64,000 nucleotides of DNA, taken from the NCBI GenBank assembly GCA_030620095.1, contig JAUTXW010004495.1, forward strand, positions 186,001 to 250,000, given 5' to 3'. Shown in pieces: positions 33,550 to 44,925 of this stretch. The translations under genes were made by a program, and so were the position numbers. The notes below the pieces were generated by a model. That model ran no database searches and was not told where the DNA came from. It saw nothing but the letters and a program-made list of their open reading frames with translations. Numbering within the stretch: the stretch's first letter is position 1; every line of letters starts with the position of its first letter. This DNA comes from Kuschelorhynchus macadamiae. Lineage: Eukaryota; Arthropoda; Insecta; Coleoptera; Curculionidae.

Positions 33550-35166
33550 CTCCTTTCGAACAAATTTGATATTTTAGTTTTTTTTTAAGAAAGTGAAACT
33601 CTAAATTTTAATAATATAATATTATATAAATCAAAATTATATATTTTTAATCTATAAATCTAAACTTGAGAAGACCATTGATGTACACAGTGTATGTGGG
33701 GATGTGCCAACGTTTGCCAAAACACGTGACCTATAGCGGTGAAATTTTATATATAGCCAAAAATTCAAAAAAGGAACAACTTTTTCCTTTATCATTTTTC
33801 AAAATTTTGAGGAAACATCCATTTTTTTGTCATTTTTCGAAAATGTGCCAAATTTAGTAGTTAAGATTACCTTTTTTTGTCATTTGAGCAAAAACTTGGC
33901 AAACTCAAATTTAACTTAGGGCAGTTTTTAAGAAAATCCCAGATTTGAAGGGACAGAAATTCGTCATTTTTTTTTTCAACTTTATCATGCCTCTGACTCT
34001 CTAAGTGTATATATACCTAAAGGGCATCTAAAATAAACTAATCCCAAAAACTTTATGCATATCTATAACGAACTCGAAACTTCTTATTGTAGCTATTTTG
34101 AAACGAAATATATTTTAATCTGCAATACGGGAATAAAAATGGTGTCCCTGTAATATCATGGTGTTCCTGTAATATCATCTACACAGGCTTTAGATTGACC
34201 ATAGAGTGTGTGTGAAAATTCTCTGCACATATAACAAAATTAATTATTTTGTGTTTTTGTGAAAATTGGAAAATACTAATATTTGCTTTTATTCTTTGGT
34301 AGAACTAGAGAGCACTTTTACGTAGTTAAAAGGAAAACAGTTTTAAACAGAAAAAAAACATTAATATAAATAAAAACTTAACTAGGGAGTAGAAAGGAAT
34401 TATGTGATATTCTCTAATAAGAGCCGATTTGAGCTATTAATTGACTTAAAATCGGTACGACTCTGTGAAGGCCTCGGAATTCGATAGATATGTACAAGAA
34501 GTTCATGCATACAGATGTAGCTCTGTAATTGTGTAGTACGGACAATTTTTTTTAATTTATAGATTTTTGTATTTTGTTATATACATCCCGTTTAATGAAT
34601 TACCAAAAGTAACGTTTAACCTGTTAAATATCAGATTTAAAATTGAACTTGATTTTGAACATATTTCTAAATAGATCTCACATAATAAAACAAAATTTGA
34701 ATAAAAGTTAAAAAGCAAAACAGAGTATTTTTCCTCTTAACTACATATGCAAAGGTTATACTTAGGTCTACCAAAAAATAAATAAAAAAAATTGTTTTTT
34801 AATTTTTGCAAAAATATAAGTCAATTTTGTTATAAATATATATAAAGACATTTTCACATACCCTTTATATTGTAAGGCCCTTGTAAACGATTATCATAAA
34901 AGAAAAAGAAACGCCATTTTCATTTTCGTATTACAGATTAAGAGAAGTTGTGTTTTAAGAAACATACAAGACATTGAAATTTCGTTAAAAATATATTTAA
35001 TTATTTGGGATCGGTTCGTGTCATTCATGTGTCATTCGCATCCATTTATGTAAGACAGTTTCATATAATGTGTCTTTAACATTTTATTTAATTTATATTA
35101 TAAAGTAATATATTTTCTTTTAAATTCTGTTCAATGGCTGTTTTAACTATGAAAACTATTTTTCAG
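33550..35166. repeat. Last POLRMT intron, dispersed repeat R
   Basis: 34016-34500 is a diverged copy of 45590-45870 plus 49010-49160 (shared 'tttaatctgcaatacggga' and, farther on, 'atcggtac'). The rest is AT-rich with no recognisable gene. Confidence 0.6.
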
Positions 35167-35296
35167 GAACCGGAAGGGAGATGGCGGTGTCAGTGACTTA
35201 AACAAGAAGAAACTGAATAAGATCTTGAAGCAGGTGCCAAAAACAGGGGATTTCGATATTAAAAATGTTTTAAATTCAATTTACTTTTTCAGTTAA
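35167..35296 (+). CDS. POLRMT: POLRMT terminal exon and stop
   Basis: Acceptor ATTTTTCAG; the first base completes a Lys codon. It encodes KILKQVPKTGDFDIKNVLN and ends IYFFS followed by TAA at 35294-35296, matching the C-terminal foot of the family (VPKxGxFDL..V..S.YFFS). Joined to the four upstream exons this gives 258 C-terminal residues with no frame break. Introns are roughly 2.3, 12.2, 6.1 and 9.1 kb. Confidence 0.95.
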
Positions 35297-35336
35297 AGTT
35301 AATGAATTTTAATTTTATTTACATTACATAAGCGAG

Positions 35337-35342
35337 AATAAA
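35337..35342 (+). promoter_or_regulatory. POLRMT poly(A) signal
   Basis: Canonical AATAAA 41 bases after the POLRMT stop codon, in a T-rich 3' UTR. Good candidate for the transcript end. Confidence 0.7.
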
Positions 35343-35883
35343 CTTTTATATTGTTATCGCATTCTCTTATTTTACTAGTTTTTAAAACTATTTTTTCTAC
35401 AAACTTATTAAAAATGCAATAACACTCCCTAGTTGCTTTTAAAATGTTACTTTAAGGCAAGGCACTACTGTTAAAAATGAAACGTCAAATTTTGAAAGCA
35501 AACGTCAAAAAAACAATTATATTTTATTTATTAGTATTAATATTAACGGTACAATTTAAACAACTGAAAAATGAATTCCTTTCACACATCTACCTTTCCT
35601 TTCTCCGCAAAATATGCCAGGAATATTTTGAGTATATATCCCAGAAACGCCTTTCTCTCCACATCATTTCACAAACTTATCGTAAGCAATTTGATGTTGC
35701 TCTCTGGATTTCCTGGGCAACAAATCCACATTGGCCGCTTCATCTATGTCTTTAAAAGAGTAGATGGCACTATCGTTTTCTTGTATACTTTCTTGCATTG
35801 CAAGTAAAAACCACAACATCGTTTTACGAAAGTGACAGTATGTTACAAATTTCCCGTAAACAGTGGTTGTTAGGTTTTATTGG
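35343..35883. other. Downstream of POLRMT, unassigned
   Basis: Two overlapping plus-strand frames of 80-90 codons exist (35477-35807) but show no domain, signal or family motif; not called as genes. Confidence 0.4.
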
Positions 35884-36255
35884 TTTATGAGCACGGAGAG
35901 ATTCAGGCGGGCTTCTGTATCTGACTTGTGCTCGCCGAACAGTGACTCTGTGTTAAGATCGGTTTCCACGTATGTTTGAAAATTTCAATAGTCTCTAATT
36001 TTTCGTTTAAAAAATCCTGAAACCGATGCTAGTTTCCTTTACATTTATAATATGGCCAGTGGTATGCTGGTGTTCAGCTACAGCTGATTGAACAATTTGC
36101 TTCTTTTTAATAGATCATGTTCTTTAAGTCTAAGTAAAGGTACAATATCTTTCAGGGATCGCAAGCATTGTCCAACCTTCTTATGTGCATGGAAGATTGT
36201 ACGTATGTTGGATCGCCGAAATAATCGTTCTATTTTATCTGTAGTACCACGTATG
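35884..36255 (-). pseudogene. Penelope-like GIY-YIG fragment, minus copy
   Basis: Complement of 37780-38230 in the adjacent plus copy: KKQIVQSAVAEHQHTTGHI, FSNIRGNR and RSPPESLRAH are readable. 5'-truncated and fused head-to-head with the plus copy at about 36260. Confidence 0.75.
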
Positions 36256-36259
36256 GACT

Positions 36260-38230
36260 AAAACCGTGAAAGCTTCCGTTCTATGTTAGCTAACCTCTAT
36301 GGGGAGGAAACCAAGAAGGATGCCAAAACTTTTGTCGATCTCGGGAACAGCAAGAAGATCTTACTCTGCCAGTTGACCTTTTTACTCAGATGCCGAGATG
36401 AGGATATAGTACCGAAATCACTACAGGTGAGATAGCACGTTACTTTTAGAACTGCTAAGAATATTTAGAAGCATGCCAGCGGCGTATTACTTAAAGAAAA
36501 AAGTAAGGCAACACGTCATTATTTACATACAAATTCCGTAAACTACTAGACATTCACCTGAAATTAGCTTTTAGACTTAAAGGAACCATATTTACAACTT
36601 TGGACAACCTCACCAATGCGCAGGCAGAACAAATCCAGTGAAACCTCCGCAGAATACAGTTATCAGTTTGTCGTCGAAGCCGTTAACCGAAGCAGAATAT
36701 TCCTCCTTTTCAAAGGCCAAAATTTCGCAATAGCACCGTCCATAGCGGCAGTCAGAAGATTACTAGTGGAGCAAGCCGATGAAGTCAGATATGAGACAGC
36801 GAAGATCATTAAAAATTCAAAACCACCGAAAAAACAGCGGTGAAGACCTTAAATGGCAATGCATACATTATGGTCCTTCCAGCACATAAAGGCAACGCCA
36901 CAGTCGTCATGAACAGAACGGAATACGTTGAAAAGGTAACTTAATTTTTGGACAACAATACATGGATCACATACAATGTTATGCAGGAAGATCATACAAG
37001 TAGAATATGAAGACGCATCACCAATCTGATTAACGCATCCAGTCTACCACCAGCGGAGAAGAAATCATTAAAACCAAGCAGCTCCAAGATTTCCAGGTTT
37101 TACGATCTTTCCAAAATACAAAAGAACAATGTACCACTTCAATCGATTGTCAGTGCAATAGACTTGCCCACATATAAACTAGATAAATATCTTTTAAATT
37201 AAAAAAAACTCTGCCCATTTCGTGGAAAAACCTAACGCAATTCAGTTGGATCCCGAAGATATTTTTGTCAGTTTCGATGTAGAATCAACATCCGCTCCAC
37301 CAAAACCAAAGCCCTGGTTCAGATATATAGATGATACTTTTGTTATTTGGCCTCATAGACAGGATAATCTCATATTTCTGTACTACCTTAATCAACAACA
37401 TTTATTTAACAAATTAATATTAAGTTCACAATGGAAATTGAATCTAATGGAACGAGTCTCTTCCTAGATGTATTTGTTCAAAGGAAAGGTACATTAGGAC
37501 AATCTGTTTATATATAACCCACACGTACAAATCGATACTTAAATGCAGATTCTCGCCACCATTCAATACAAAAGAAATCAGTTATTAACTCACTAGTATT
37601 TAGAGGCATTTCAATTTCTGATCAAGTTTCTCTAACACAGGAAACATCGCAACTGACCGAAGCTCTAAGAGGGAATGGCTAGTGCACTAGAGATATTACG
37701 CGTTTAATTAAAAGATATAGTAATCCGATTCCACGAAAAGCGAATGATAAGGAGCCACCGTTAGATAGTGTTGTTCTTCCCTATGTACATGCTACTACAG
37801 ACAAAATAGGACGATTACTTTGGCGATCCAATATACGTACTATCTTCCATACACATAAGAAGATTGGATAATGCTTGCGATCCTCGAAAGATATTGTACC
37901 TTTTTCAAACAGAAAGAGTGTATAAAATGCCTTGCTTCTGGAGAGAAGTGTATCTGGGAGAGCCAGGACGCTCAATATCAACTAGACTTATGGAACATGA
38001 ACGGTGTATTAAAAAGAAACAAATTGTTCAGTCTGCTGTAGCTAAATACCAGCATACCACTGGCCACGTTATGAATGTTTTAGCATCAGTTCCAGGATTT
38101 TTTAAACGAAAAATTAGAGAATATATTGAAATTTTTAAACATACAAAAAACTTCAATAGAGATCCGTGTTACGGTTCGGCGAGAACAAGTCTGGTATAAA
38201 AGCCCGCCTGAATCTCTCCGAGCTCATTCA
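36260..38230 (+). pseudogene. Penelope-like element, second type, degraded
   Basis: Order of readable parts: LANLYGEETKKDAKTFVDL (N-terminal region), MVLPAHKGNATVVMNRTEY, RFYDLSKIQKNNVPL, PEDIFVSFDVES (RT motif A), then directly PWFRYIDDTFVIWP (motif C). About 100 residues including motif B are missing between A and C. Then the GIY-YIG endonuclease: RVYKMPCFWREVYLGEPGRS and ISTRLMEHERC, where the usual PCxC cysteine pair has lost one Cys. Several stops. RYIDDTFVIWP is typical of Penelope-like RTs (Poseidon-type by memory, not verified). Confidence 0.8.
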
Positions 38231-38233
38231 GTG

Positions 38234-38527
38234 TTCAGATCTCCTGGAGTAAAGATCCATAAAGAACCCTCGGAAAGAGGCGAAACGTCGGGTAGTAATT
38301 CCAATTTGACACGATCTAGTACCAAGAAATATGATTTGGCTTTCCTGAAATTAGTTATAAGGAAACCAACTAGTTTTATGTTCAGATCCCCTGGAGTAAA
38401 GATTCATAAAGAACCCTCGGAAAGAGGCGAAACGTCTGGCAGTAATTCCAATTCGACACGATCTAGTCCCAAGAAATATGATTTGGCTTTCCTGAAATTA
38501 GTTATTAGGAAACCAACTAGTTTTATG
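38234..38527 (+). repeat. Two 147-bp tandem units with hammerhead-like motif
   Basis: Units start at 38234 and 38381. Each contains CCCTCGGAAAGAGGCGAAAC followed by GTC: an intact hammerhead stem II and GAAAC core half, but the CTGATGA half is degenerate. They lie directly after the GIY-YIG frame, where Penelope-like elements have their terminal repeat. The period is a multiple of three, so one frame stays open through both units, which need not mean coding. Confidence 0.75.
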
Positions 38528-38539
38528 TCTATAAGCTTC

Positions 38540-40075
38540 CCTTAATAGCGGAAATTAAGAATTTATCTGCGGAAATGCATAATTTTCATTTTTCAGACTT
38601 TAGTATATCTGAAATCAGTTAATGAAAACTTTGCTTTGCTTGCCATTTCAAACATTTTTCTGAGCATAAAAATGCCGAAATATTTCTGCGGAAGTTTTTG
38701 ATTTCCATATTCCGAGGAAATTCTTTACACTTTAGAATACTTGAAATCAGTTACATATATAAAAAAATTGCTTTAATTTGCATTTTGAACATTTAACATA
38801 AAAATGCAAAAATACTTTGGAATACCTGCAATCAGTTACGTGGAGATTTTACTTTGTTTACCGTTCCAAACACTTTTCTGTACATAAAAATGCAAAAATG
38901 TTTTTGCGGAAATTCCTGAATATTTTGATTTTCCCAGGAAACCAGATACATGTAGATATTTTAGTTTGATTCGCGATCTTAATATTTTTCTGAACATAAA
39001 AATGATAACACCCATATTCTCTATAATATCTATATAACTTTAAGGGCCAGTATCATCATCCCCAAATAACTCTATTCTTCGAATGTTTACCGTGGAAGCG
39101 ATTGTTGGGGCAGTTGTAACCATGGAAAATATCCACCGAATAAAATTATACGGAGATGAAAATACCACCCCTAACTAAAATGCGGACGGTTATGTTAGGG
39201 TTGGTTAAGTTTGCTTTAAAGAAAACGAGCGGGAGCGCGCCAACAAAATTTTGAGCCTATATTAACACAAGGATTTTTTTATCAAAACGCACTGCTAGGT
39301 GGATCTATCCCGGTAAATGTTTAGGTTTGCTCAGGTTCGTTGATAAAATCATTATTAAAGCCATAAACTATTAATGTTTTAAGTTCGATATTCAGAAGGC
39401 TTTATAAATATAAACAATAATAAAAATGCAAACTAGGTTGAATTAGGACTGATCAAGATTGCTGTAAAAAAAGCGCGAGGCAGCGCGCCATCAAATTTCC
39501 GGGTATATATTAAAACAAGGATTTTTTTTTAAAGAAAACCTATACTGTTAGGTGGATCTATCCCGTGAGGTGTTAGGTTAAACTATCTTTAAAGCCTTAA
39601 ACCATTTAAATTAAAAAATCAATTAAATAAGTAAAAAAAGTGTGTTGCGAATGTACCACATTTCAGTGAAGAAAAATGTATAGAATGTAAAGCAAAACAA
39701 AGTTTTCATGTAACTGGTTTCAGTTTTCTAAAGTGTGGAAAATGGAAATGATTGATAAGGAGGACTCCTAGAAGGTAGTGAATGCAGATACTTTATGTAA
39801 CTTATTTCGGGTATTCCAAAGTGTACAACATTTCCACGAAAAATGGAAACGACAAATTTCCGCAGTAACATTTTGACATTTTAGTGTTTGGCATGAGATG
39901 CAAGTAAAGTTTTCATGTAGCTGATTTCAGGTATTCTAAAGTGTGGAGAAAGGAAATGATGAATTTTCGCAGGAAAATTTTTATTTTCCGCTGTTAAGGA
40001 GGGCTTTTAGAAAGCAATGAAAATTTTTATCAAATAACCCATTTCAGGTAAACGAAAGTTGTCCCCATGATTTCT
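38540..40075. repeat. Inverted arrays of satellite-like repeats
   Basis: 38540-39010 contains about four diverged units around 'ctgaaatcagttac' and 'aaaactttgctttgcttgcc' (spacing roughly 85-132 bp). 39640-40075 has the same units in reverse complement ('tgtaactggtttcag', 'tgtagctgatttcagg'). Between them, 39230-39330 and 39470-39570 are direct repeats sharing 'gctaggtggatctatcccg' or near variants. No gene. Confidence 0.7.
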
Positions 40076-40135
40076 TAATTGACCAAAGCCGTGAAAGCTT
40101 CCGTTCTATATCTCAAATTTATTAACTATACTGTT
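40075..40135 (+). other. Penelope-like start fragment
   Basis: 'accgtgaaagcttccgttct' at 36261-36281 recurs here as 'gccgtgaaagcttccgttct', so the 5' piece of the second Penelope type sits on the right edge of the inverted array. Confidence 0.5.
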
Positions 40136-40439
40136 ACCACTTATATCATTTTAATCAGTTTAATATTAAATCTTTGATACAATCATCATATCCTCTCAAA
40201 GAAAGATTGTGTTCCTGCTAGACGATCCATCCAATATAAGCAAAATCCTTTTGTAGCTTAATGATCAGAGTTCCCAGGCTGCGATGCACTGCATCCAATC
40301 AGCTGATGGTTAAATTCGTTTACATATCGTTCTTTTTAAAACATACTTTCTGTTTTATTTTTAAACAGATAGACCTAAATGACACTTCTGGCAACAAATG
40401 TGGTTGCGTGCGTTCTAATTAAACAGCGATATGAGCAAT

Positions 40440-40770
40440 TGATATGTTTAATTTATTTATACTTGGTAGCCTATCACATAATTGGTCTGATTTTATCTGG
40501 AAGCCAAAGTTTAGGTTTGATTTGAGTAGTATTTCGTCGAACCACTCCATATCTATCTTTCACTTTAAAGTAGGAGCTATGGAGACAACATTCCAATAGT
40601 TCCATCAACCCATCCAGAGGAGGAGCGTTCAAAGAGTGTTTCGTCTCCCTCAGTTTAATTATGTTTTACATACTAGAATATTGTTGTATAAGCTTTCGAT
40701 ATCAATTGTAACAAATCTGTCTTCTTGGCCTAACGTAATGCCCTTAAGAATTTTAACGAAATGGTTCGAA
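40440..40770 (-). pseudogene. Penelope-like RT fragment
   Basis: Minus strand reads FVTIDIESLYNNI (RT motif A region) and, after a gap, APPLDGLMELLECCLHSSYF and KDRYGVV, the stretch between motifs A and B in Penelope-like RTs. Isolated, with stops. Confidence 0.65.
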
Positions 40771-41089
40771 ATTTGTAGAAACGAATTTGTCTTACCTTGT
40801 TAAGTCCTTGTTAAGTGTGGTTAGAACTCTTGTATTTTGATCTTGTCTTACCTTGTAAAGGTTGATAATCTCTAAACCATAGTTATGGTGTGGTTTGTTG
40901 TAATGTGGCGTTAATTTTATTTAAAAGAACTATCACTATAAATATACAAAATTCAAACAACTATAACGTTATATGTTAAAATACACACTGAGATGAGGTT
41001 AAGAAACTAAGGTATTGACACGCGCAGATAGTTGAATCAAATAAAAGACAAAAAATATAAATAAAAAATATAAAAAAAGGTTATTGATA

Positions 41090-41163
41090 TGCCCAGGTAT
41101 CGAACCCGAGCCTCCGGCGTGAGAAGGCGAGATACTAACCATCAATCTACCACCAGGCCCAAT
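41090..41163 (-). promoter_or_regulatory. tRNA-like module, minus copy of family 1
   Basis: Minus-strand B box GGTTCGATACC (41106-41096) is perfect; the A box TGGTAGATTGA (41152-41142) has two deviations. Lies a few bases after the GIY-YIG stop. Confidence 0.65.
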
Positions 41164-41170
41164 GAAAGGT

Positions 41171-41656
41171 CTACATATCTTCCTGGCGATTATTGTTAAT
41201 ACCAAGATTGTTAAAAATTAGTTGAGGTTTGAAGTTGAAGACATCGTTAACACAATGTAAAACTGGGCTTCTCTTGGCCCTTGTAATTTCCATCTTCTCT
41301 AACAAATCCAGTTTTTTACTCTTTGGAAACTCGTGTAGTATCTTAACATTGTTTGTTATAGAAAAATGGTGTCCAGTTGTTAGCAAGTGGTTAGCAAAAG
41401 CCGACTTTGTCTCGGTGATATCAGTGTTTTTATATTTATCGAAAAGGCTAAGATGTTCCCGGACCCTAGTGGAAATCCTTCTCCCTGATTGTCCGATACA
41501 TGCAGCAGACCAATCTCTACAGCCCAACGAGTAAACCCCTGATTTTGAGAGATGTTCGGTCTTATCCTTGGTCATTACTCGATGTCTCTTAAGTGAGTTT
41601 ACTGTCTTAAAAGCAATTGAGACATTTAAATGTTTGAAAAACTTAGCCACCGTCAT
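41171..41656 (-). CDS. Penelope-like GIY-YIG endonuclease
   Basis: A 161-residue open frame: SGVYSLGCRDWSAACIGQSG (GIY-YIG core, with the second motif altered to CIGQSG where the plus copy has YVGQSG), RRISTRVREHLSLFDKY, AFANHLLTTGHHFS, and KKLDLLEKMEITRAKRSPVL, ending QEDM. In Penelope-like elements this domain nicks target DNA for reverse transcription. The second Cys of the CGDC pair (GCGDC in the plus copy) is DW here. The RT part lies upstream in another frame. Confidence 0.85.
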   Translation of the reverse strand: MTVAKFFKHLNVSIAFKTVNSLKRHRVMTKDKTEHLSKSGVYSLGCRDWSAACIGQSGRRISTRVREHLSLFDKYKNTDITETKSAFANHLLTTGHHFSITNNVKILHEFPKSKKLDLLEKMEITRAKRSPVLHCVNDVFNFKPQLIFNNLGINNNRQEDM

Positions 41657-41861
41657 TGAAATATTACCAAAAAATGTTAAACCTTTGTGGTTCAGAGTGA
41701 ATAATATTAAAGGAAAGTTTGTATTTATTAAAAAACTTAAAATAAAGTCTATTGATGGAGTGGATAGGAAAACAGTTGTTGAAACGAATTTGTTTTATAA
41801 TCTCCAATTTCTGATTGAAAGCTTCCCTGGAAAGAGGTATTTTAAACAACCAATAGAAAAA

Positions 41862-43304
41862 TTAATTTAAGGCTGCAAACTTGTGCGAGTGAGGAGAAAT
41901 AGAACTAAATTGAATAATGTTATCTGTAGACGATGGTTTTCTGTATATTTCAAATTCTATTTTGGTATTGTTCCTGATTAACATTAAATCTAAGAAAGGT
42001 AATCTACCCTCATTCTCCTTCTCTAGAGTAAAATCTATTTTGTTATGAAGGGAGTTAACAAAATTTAAAAAATCCGTCAACTCCTGACTGTTTTCTTTAC
42101 ACACGATACATATATCATCTACGTACCTCTTGTAAGCTAATAGATGGTTAGCAAAACGGCTTTTCATGATCTTTGTCTCCAACTCACTCATAAAAATCTC
42201 ATTAAGAAAAGGGAAAAGGCAGGAACCCATTGCTAGACCGTTAACTGTCAAAAAGTGAAAAAAATAAGGCTAGTCATTCAAAGTAAGATGAAAAAACGTT
42301 TAGAGAAAACCTCCTGCACGTCCGACCTCAAAAAAATGTGTTATGTATAGGCAATTTAAATTACATTTCGTTTAAAAATGGGAGGGAGCTGCAGAAATAC
42401 AAAGACATGAGTACGACTTACCATTTCAAATTTTGCAATTACGTAGACAAAGGATCAATGCGAGGCGGTAAAGAGCCATTTTGTGGAAAAAAAATTATAT
42501 GCGACGGCATTTGCGTAAAGTGGTCAAAAAATGGTCGAAAATGGACAAATCTACTTCTATTTTATAATTCTAGATTTGATTTTTTCATAAAAATTCGCCG
42601 GGGGAACTATATATATTTTTTAAAATCACATTGAAGCTAATACATATCTCTTATAGTTTTAACATAATATTGCAGCACCAAATGATCCATAATACTGCGT
42701 GCAGTTCCCCCTTAACTGTCTAAAAAATAAGCCATTAAATTGGAAAAAATTTTCCTTCTTTGTAGTGCTGGTAGAGCAGTTTTGTAGTAAACTCTTTACC
42801 AAGTTAATGATTCGTTGGGGGGCAAATTTTTTACATCGAAGGAAATTAATATTGCATCAGGATTCAACATTTTTAAGATCTACAATTTTTTATTATATTT
42901 GAAAACCAGTAAGTAACTTTTTTTAGCCACGAAGACAAACGGTGACAGGGTGAGTCAACAAAAGACACCAAGGGTCTGATAGGGTTTGAAGAATTTGTAG
43001 GGTCCCTATTGATACTCTGGAACTCACCAGAGTACAGGAAGTCTACGACCTTCTTTACGTAATCAGCCCTTTTCATAATCACCAAACAAGAGCCTTTATC
43101 TGCTTTGGTGACGATCAGGTCATGGAATTTTATTTTATTCTTCAATGAATCAAGATCAGTTTTTCTAAAATTACACTGTTTTTTGTTAGAGAAGCAGGAA
43201 TTTAAAAAATTAATAAGTTTTGCTCTTCGAATATTCTTGTTAGCTATGTCAGTACTCTGAATGATATTCTCAGCCTCAACCGCAAGTGTCTCTTTTGTTC
43301 TCAA
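41862..43304 (-). pseudogene. Penelope-like reverse transcriptase, interrupted
   Basis: 43304-42873: AENIIQSTDIANKNIRRAKL and KFHDLIVTKADKGSCLVIM, the KADKG block that precedes RT in this class. 42251-41862: LAMGSCLFPFLNEIFMSELE (motif B region), LLAYKRYVDDICIV (motif C, both Asp intact) and GRLPFLDLMLIRNNT. The segment with motif A is missing or displaced between the two. Confidence 0.8.
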
Positions 43305-44641
43305 ATCTATATCATGCGATAGATTGTATTTTAGGTTGTGGTTTAATATTTTTTCTTCTTGCGAAGTAAAAACAACATCTTTTAAATTTTAAAAACGTGC
43401 ATGAAAATTTAAATGGGGATTTGCAAGATTTTGCCTATATTCGTTAGTATTATTTGACTGTAAAAAGAATCTTTGATTGTATTGTTTATAAATTTTCTTA
43501 CCTAATCTGCGAAAAGTGGCACTACCAAAATCTGGTGTGACTATTACATCTAATGTTGACGAATCTTGGAGTCAACTTGAAAAATAAACATTGTTGCAGA
43601 AACCAAATTTTAAGCAGCAAATTCTTCCGCAAAATGAAGTTTTTCCGGAAAAGTTGGACGAGCTTCGCCTGATTGGCATTTTCAAACTGCAAGAAAGCGT
43701 CCATATTCTCTAAGAGACCTGATTTCAAATTATTTGAATTTTTTAAATTTTGTTAACTCCCTTCATAACAAAATAGATTTTACTCTAGAGATGGAGAATG
43801 AAGGTAAATTACCTTTCTTAGATTTAATGTTAATCAGGAACAATACCAAAATAGAATTTGAAATATACAGAAAACCATCGTCTACAGATAACGTTATTCA
43901 ATCTAGTTCCATTTCTTCTCACTCACACAAGTTTGCAGCCTTCAATTAATTTTTCTACCGGTTCAAAATACCTCTTTCCAGGGAAACTTTCAATCAGGAA
44001 TTGGAGATTATAAAACAAATTGCTTTCAACAACGGTTTTCCTATCCACTCCATCAATAGACTCTATTTTAAGTTTTTGATTAAATACAAACTTTCCTTTA
44101 ATATTATTCACTCTGAACCACAACATTTTTTGGTAATATTTCAATGCCGGTGGCTAAGTTTTTCAAACATTTAGATGTCTCAATTGCTTTTAAGACAGTA
44201 AACTCACTTAAGAGACATCTAGTAATGACCAAAGATAAGACCGAACATCTCTCAAAATCAGGGGTTTACTCGTTGGGCTGTGGAGATTGTTCTGCTGTAT
44301 ATGTCGGACAATCAGGGAGAAGGATTCCCACTAGGGTCCGGGAACATCTTAGCCTTTTCGATAAATATAAAAACACTGATATCACCGAGACAAAGTCGCT
44401 TTTGCTAATGACTTGCTAACAACTGGACACCATTTTTCTATACCAAACAATATTAAGATACTACACGAGAGTCCAAAGAGTAAAAAACTGGATTTGTTAA
44501 AGAAGATGGAAATTACAAAAGCTAAGAGAAGCCCAGTTTTACATTGTGTTAACGGTGTCGTCAACTTCGAACCTCAACTAATTTTTAACAATCTTGGTAT
44601 TAAAAATAATCGGCAGGAAGATAATGTATAGACCTTTCATT

Positions 44642-44716
44642 GGGCCTGGTGGTAGAGTGGTGGTCAGTATCTCGGCTTCTCATGCCGGAGGTTCGGGTTC
44701 GATACCTGGGTATATC
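44642..44716 (+). promoter_or_regulatory. tRNA-like module with A and B boxes (family 1)
   Basis: A box TGGTAGAGTGG (44650-44660) and B box GGTTCGATACC (44696-44706) both fit the Pol III consensus, 46 bases apart as in real tRNA genes. A 5-bp anticodon stem TCGGC/GCCGG encloses the 7-base loop TTCTCAT (anticodon position CTC, with the invariant T33), and a T stem TCGGG/CCTGG is possible with wobble pairs. A T7 run at 44724-44730 follows. Not scored as a functional tRNA: the acceptor stem does not close. Confidence 0.75.
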
Positions 44717-44881
44717 AATAACCTTTTTTTATATTTTTTGTATTTTATTTGATTCAACTTTTATCTGCGCTTGTTAGTACCTTAGTTTCTTAACCTCATC
44801 TCAGTGTGTATTTGAACATGTGACGTTATAGTTGTTCGAATTTTGTATATTTATAGTGATAGTTCTTGATTGTTATATTAA

Positions 44882-44925
44882 TTGTAGGTCTGATGATGCC
44901 TGAAAAGGCGAAACACGTGTAACTG
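44882..44925 (+). ncRNA. Hammerhead ribozyme-like motif
   Basis: CTGATGA (44890-44896), stem-loop TGCC-TGAAAA-GGC, then GAAAC (44910-44914) and ACGTGTA. Both halves of the conserved hammerhead core are intact. Stem III would be very short, as in the hammerheads described for Penelope-like elements, which work best as dimers. Located at the boundary between two tandem units. Confidence 0.75.

Larger units (their letters stand above)
40930..43728 (-). mobile_element. Penelope-like element (family 1), minus copy
   Basis: Reads from the start of the protein at 43728 (LENMDAFLQFENANQAKL) through the RT to the GIY-YIG stop near 41171, then the tRNA-like module and the AACCTCATCTCAGTG block near 40985. 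The hammerhead end is missing. About 600 bp at 42255-42870 do not belong to the Penelope frame and may be an insertion; I could not identify it. Head-to-head with the plus copy at 43734. Confidence 0.85.

Noticed and set aside
35477..35807. Two overlapping ORFs just downstream of POLRMT
   Set aside because: No domain, no recognised family, base composition like the surroundings.
38126..38545. A 139-codon protein with 49-residue repeats
   Set aside because: The repeat is the 147-bp non-coding terminal repeat with hammerhead-like sequence; the frame stays open only because the period is divisible by three.
44642..44716. A functional tRNA gene
   Set aside because: Internal boxes and anticodon arm are good, but the acceptor stem does not pair and the position is fixed relative to the Penelope-like ORF, so I call it a tRNA-like module of the element.
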